From GCA-2705995 sp965661625 (GTDB lineage: Bacteria > Bacteroidota > Bacteroidia > Flavobacteriales_G > Salibacteraceae): a stretch of DNA of 64,000 bases. Positions 62,298-64,000 of the stretch are shown here, one piece after another (position 1 is the first letter of the stretch; every line of letters begins with the position of its first letter). Both the position numbers and the translations under genes were made by a program. Location of the stretch: assembly GCA_965661625.1 (NCBI GenBank), contig CBFIEM010000015.1, positions 15,382 to 79,381 of the forward strand, given 5' to 3'. The notes under the pieces are model-generated. The model searched no databases. It saw only the letters and a program-made list of their open reading frames with translations, and was not told where the DNA came from.

Positions 62298-63110
62298 TCA
62301 TATTTCAGGATTAAAATCTTTTAAATCCTTTTTAGTATAGTCTGGGAAAACGTAAAGTCCAGGTGTATGTGGGGAACCATAAGGTACTGGTTTAAGATTA
62401 CCATCATTATCCAAACCAATATGTGTAGATTTAAAATTCTCCTTCTGTTTAACCCACATGGATTTACCTACATAAGATGATACCCACCCCCATTCTTCTT
62501 TGATAATTCCTTTTTCGAAAATATATACATCTTTTAAAAAATATCCTTCTTCATCACTGGTACCCCACTCTTTACTTATTCCATGTTGACGTCCATTTTC
62601 TCCGATTTCTCTCTTATAAACAGGACTTCCATCTTCTCGGTAGGATTCATCAATTCCAATGATATTACCATCTTTATATGTCGATTTTCTTTCTATTTGA
62701 TTGGGACCCCACATCTCGAGGAATAGACCATCCCTTTTCCCGGTTTCAGGAGAAAAATGAGAATACGACCTGATATACCTTTCTCCATTTTCAGTAAATC
62801 TCCACGTGGTGTCTGAAACTTCAATTCCTTTAATAAAGACCTCATGTTTTTCTACTCTGTCGTCTTCATGGGAATATCTGTCAGTCATATATCCGTCTTT
62901 AAATGTTTTAAAAACTAATCCATCTAGACAGACATTTCCAGTGAAGAACTCACCATCTTGTTTATATCTTGTAACAGTTCTGTCATCTATTATTTCCTCA
63001 ATTTTTTCATAATTTCTAAAAGTATCATTGTCTACACAACCATCTCCACAGGATTGAAAGAGAATTGAACTAATAACAATTAAAGATATACTTAAACTTC
63101 TGAATAACAT
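62298..63110 (-). CDS. MORN/YwqK-like repeat lipoprotein
   Basis: A lipoprotein (lipobox ILFQSC) with repeated short beta-hairpin units of the MORN/YwqK antitoxin-like type: YKQDGEFFTGNVCLDGLVF, RFTENGERYIRSYSHFSPE, KRDGLFLEMWGPNQIERKST, YKDGNIIGIDESYREDGSPV and GRQHGISKEWG. The name YwqK is by fold; there is no evidence of a toxin partner next to it. It lies on the minus strand against the element's small genes, a common position for cargo. A perfect -7 box (TATATTTG, 63135-63142) covers the first upstream start codons, so the ATG at 63110 is preferred, giving 270 residues; 63134 remains possible. Confidence 0.8.
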   Translation of the reverse strand: MLFRSLSISLIVISSILFQSCGDGCVDNDTFRNYEKIEEIIDDRTVTRYKQDGEFFTGNVCLDGLVFKTFKDGYMTDRYSHEDDRVEKHEVFIKGIEVSDTTWRFTENGERYIRSYSHFSPETGKRDGLFLEMWGPNQIERKSTYKDGNIIGIDESYREDGSPVYKREIGENGRQHGISKEWGTSDEEGYFLKDVYIFEKGIIKEEWGWVSSYVGKSMWVKQKENFKSTHIGLDNDGNLKPVPYGSPHTPGLYVFPDYTKKDLKDFNPEI

Positions 63111-63134
63111 TTTGTTAAATTTTTTTATTCCCAT

Positions 63135-63142
63135 CAAATATA
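63135..63142 (-). promoter_or_regulatory. -7 box of the YwqK-like lipoprotein gene
   Basis: TATATTTG on the minus strand, perfect consensus, 24 nt before the ATG at 63110. If active, the upstream ATG at 63134 would not be in the transcript. Confidence 0.5.
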
Positions 63143-63185
63143 ATAAAATATTTCGTAATTTAAAAACGTTAAAATTAACTTACAT

Positions 63186-63371
63186 ATGAGTTCAAAACGA
63201 AGAAGAAAAGAAACCAAAAAGATTAGAGATTCTTATCCAACTGTTACATTGAAGGAATTGGAAGATGAAGGGGTTGTTCCAAAGAACTTCCACCTTTTTG
63301 ATAGAGTATATATCAAAGAGTATCAACTCAAACACAAAACTAATTGGTGGAAGAGGATGAGTGAAACCTAA
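63186..63371 (+). CDS. Small basic hypothetical protein of the element
   Basis: Not recognised. The 61-residue product (MSSKRRRKETKKIRDSYP ... KHKTNWWKRMSET) is strongly basic, with an arginine/lysine-rich start and a LKELEDEGVVPKNFHLFDRV middle. It may bind nucleic acid. It is divergent from the lipoprotein gene and overlaps the next small frame by 11 bp. No Shine-Dalgarno site is present. Codon use (AGA-rich) matches the neighbouring element genes. Confidence 0.55.
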   Translation: MSSKRRRKETKKIRDSYPTVTLKELEDEGVVPKNFHLFDRVYIKEYQLKHKTNWWKRMSET

Positions 63372-63588
63372 GGGGGTGGGGGTATTTTCTTGTAATCCCA
63401 TTCAAACCTTTTCATTGGGTTTGAAAATGGTTGGTTTTTATATCGAAGTCAGTTTTTTAAGGTTGGGGGAAACCTCAATCATTATCATTTTAAAGTACAC
63501 TTCAAATGATAGTATAGAAACCCTCGTAAATACTTTGTTTTATTCAGGAAATACTATTATATTAGACCTTATTCCTGACTACCCTTAA
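63361..63588 (+). CDS. Possible small protein upstream of the recombinase
   Basis: A 75-residue frame from a GTG (or 53 residues from the ATG at 63427, MVGFYIEVSFLRLGETSII). The second half is hydrophobic and strand-rich (SIIIILKYTSNDSIETLV, TIILDLIPDYP). It fills the gap to the recombinase gene, which starts 10 bp behind. No family is recognised and no clear ribosome-binding site is seen, so its coding status is uncertain. Confidence 0.4.
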   Translation: MKPKGVGVFSCNPIQTFSLGLKMVGFYIEVSFLRLGETSIIIILKYTSNDSIETLVNTLFYSGNTIILDLIPDYP

Positions 63589-63598
63589 ATAATAGTAA

Positions 63599-64000
63599 AT
63601 GAAGGTTCTTTATTCCCGTGTTAGTTCTCAATCTCAAAATGAGGAACGACAGATTCAAAATACGGATGGATTCGATTATGTTCTTGTAGATAGGTGTTCC
63701 GGTCTGATTCCATTTTGGGAACGACCACAAGGGTCTCAAATCAAAAAACTAATTGATTCAAACCAACTCACCCATTTGGAGATTCACTCCATTGATAGAT
63801 TAGGTAGAAATACATTGGATGTTCTTTCAGTTTGGAAGGAACTCTCCGAAAAGAAGATTACCATCATTTGTAGAAATCCCAATCTTCGAAACATTGATGA
63901 GAATGGTAAAGAAGATAAGTTCTCTCAACTGATGATGAGTATCCTTTCTACTATGAGTGATTTCGAACGTTCATTGATAAGGGAACGACAGATGGAAGGA
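63599..64000 (+). CDS. Serine recombinase (resolvase/invertase family), partial
   Basis: 134 N-terminal codons run off the right edge. It is a serine site-specific recombinase: MKVLYSRVSSQSQNEERQIQ holds the catalytic serine (in the RVSS motif) with the following Q-region; EIHSIDRLGRNTLDVL is the conserved DRLGR segment; LMMSILSTMSDFERSLIRER is the dimerisation helix with the ER signature. It would cut and rejoin DNA through a 5'-phosphoserine link and is the likely integrase, resolvase or invertase of the element. Whether it is a small resolvase or a large integrase cannot be told from the part seen. No Shine-Dalgarno site. Confidence 0.93.
   Translation, partial: MKVLYSRVSSQSQNEERQIQNTDGFDYVLVDRCSGLIPFWERPQGSQIKKLIDSNQLTHLEIHSIDRLGRNTLDVLSVWKELSEKKITIICRNPNLRNIDENGKEDKFSQLMMSILSTMSDFERSLIRERQMEG

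Larger units (their letters stand above)
61017..64000. mobile_element. Probable left end of an integrated mobile element
   Basis: From about 61.0 kb the sequence has several element traits: a 740-bp non-coding stretch full of inverted repeats, small genes with strong Shine-Dalgarno sites (absent in the chromosomal genes), many AGA/AGG arginine codons, AT-rich composition, an excisionase-like HTH protein, and a serine recombinase that runs off the right edge. The left boundary is not fixed: the dyads at 61043-61098 and 61161-61183 are candidates for its end. The right end is outside the window. The class (ICE, IME or cryptic prophage) cannot be told. Confidence 0.55.

Noticed and set aside
1..64000. 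CRISPR array, IS element or rRNA operon
   Set aside because: No regularly spaced repeats, no transposase and no rRNA-like sequence were seen on either strand.

Overview
The window looks like chromosome of a Bacteroidota bacterium, probably an aquatic member of the Flavobacteriales. The reasons are: at least eight genes (two of them side by side as paralogues, one broken) carrying C-terminal type IX secretion (T9SS/Por-secretion) sorting tails; Bacteroidota-typical families (DUF4159, DUF4199, DUF4293, choice-of-anchor L, an ECF sigma factor followed by a membrane-anchored barrel protein); -7 boxes of the Bacteroidota type (TAnnTTTG); and an almost complete lack of Shine-Dalgarno sequences in front of the chromosomal genes. 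No rRNA, complete tRNA, CRISPR array or transposase was found.

Layout. 1-4.1 kb: end of pckA, then a tightly overlapping run (51-aa protein, rsmE, DUF4159 protein, voltage-gated-type K+ channel) and a T9SS cargo gene. 4.2-7.1 kb (minus): hisS-hutH with overlapping ends. 7.1-10.3 kb: membrane protein, LysE exporter, TPR histidine kinase. 10.3-14.0 kb (minus): ettA, then the RimK-type ligase / RimB-type zinc protease pair with a secreted protein. 14.1-17.6 kb: T9SS cargo and a choice-of-anchor-L/OmpA fusion. 17.6-21.2 kb: truA-ABC exporter (minus), phosphodiesterase, DUF4293. 21.3-27.6 kb: rho, DUF4199, an RprXY-like two-component pair and an NhaC antiporter. 27.6-33.5 kb: two tandem T9SS paralogues (the second frameshifted), ECF sigma factor and partner barrel protein, small T9SS protein. 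33.6-47.5 kb: M4 metallopeptidase, TSUP permease, pirin, deiodinase-like lipoprotein, carbonic anhydrase, a methyltransferase pseudogene with two in-frame stops, a delta-60-repeat protein and a giant S8 peptidase. 47.6-53.2 kb: lipoprotein, phosphotransferase, small TPR-like protein and a 1067-aa AsmA-like protein. 53.3-56.8 kb: a copper module (AraC regulator with an N-terminal metal-binding-like domain, CopA ATPase, CopZ-like chaperone). 56.8-61.0 kb: an adenylate-cyclase chimera, AI-2E permease and methyltransferase.

From about 61.0 kb to the end the character changes: a 740-bp non-coding stretch full of inverted repeats, small AT-rich genes preceded by strong Shine-Dalgarno sites and rich in AGA/AGG arginine codons, an excisionase-like HTH protein, a divergent MORN/YwqK-like lipoprotein and, running off the end, a serine recombinase. 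This is best read as the left end of an integrated mobile element that continues beyond the window.

Two regulatory themes recur. First, many start codons lie only 4-6 nt behind a -7 box of the form TAnnTTYG, which predicts leaderless or nearly leaderless mRNAs; this also decided several start codons (truA, the delta-60 protein, the phosphotransferase). Second, dyad sequences sit in the promoters of the copper operon and of the AsmA-like gene. The most unusual unexplained stretch is 61.18-61.75 kb, whose complementary segments cannot all pair at once and could form a pseudoknot or a conformational switch.
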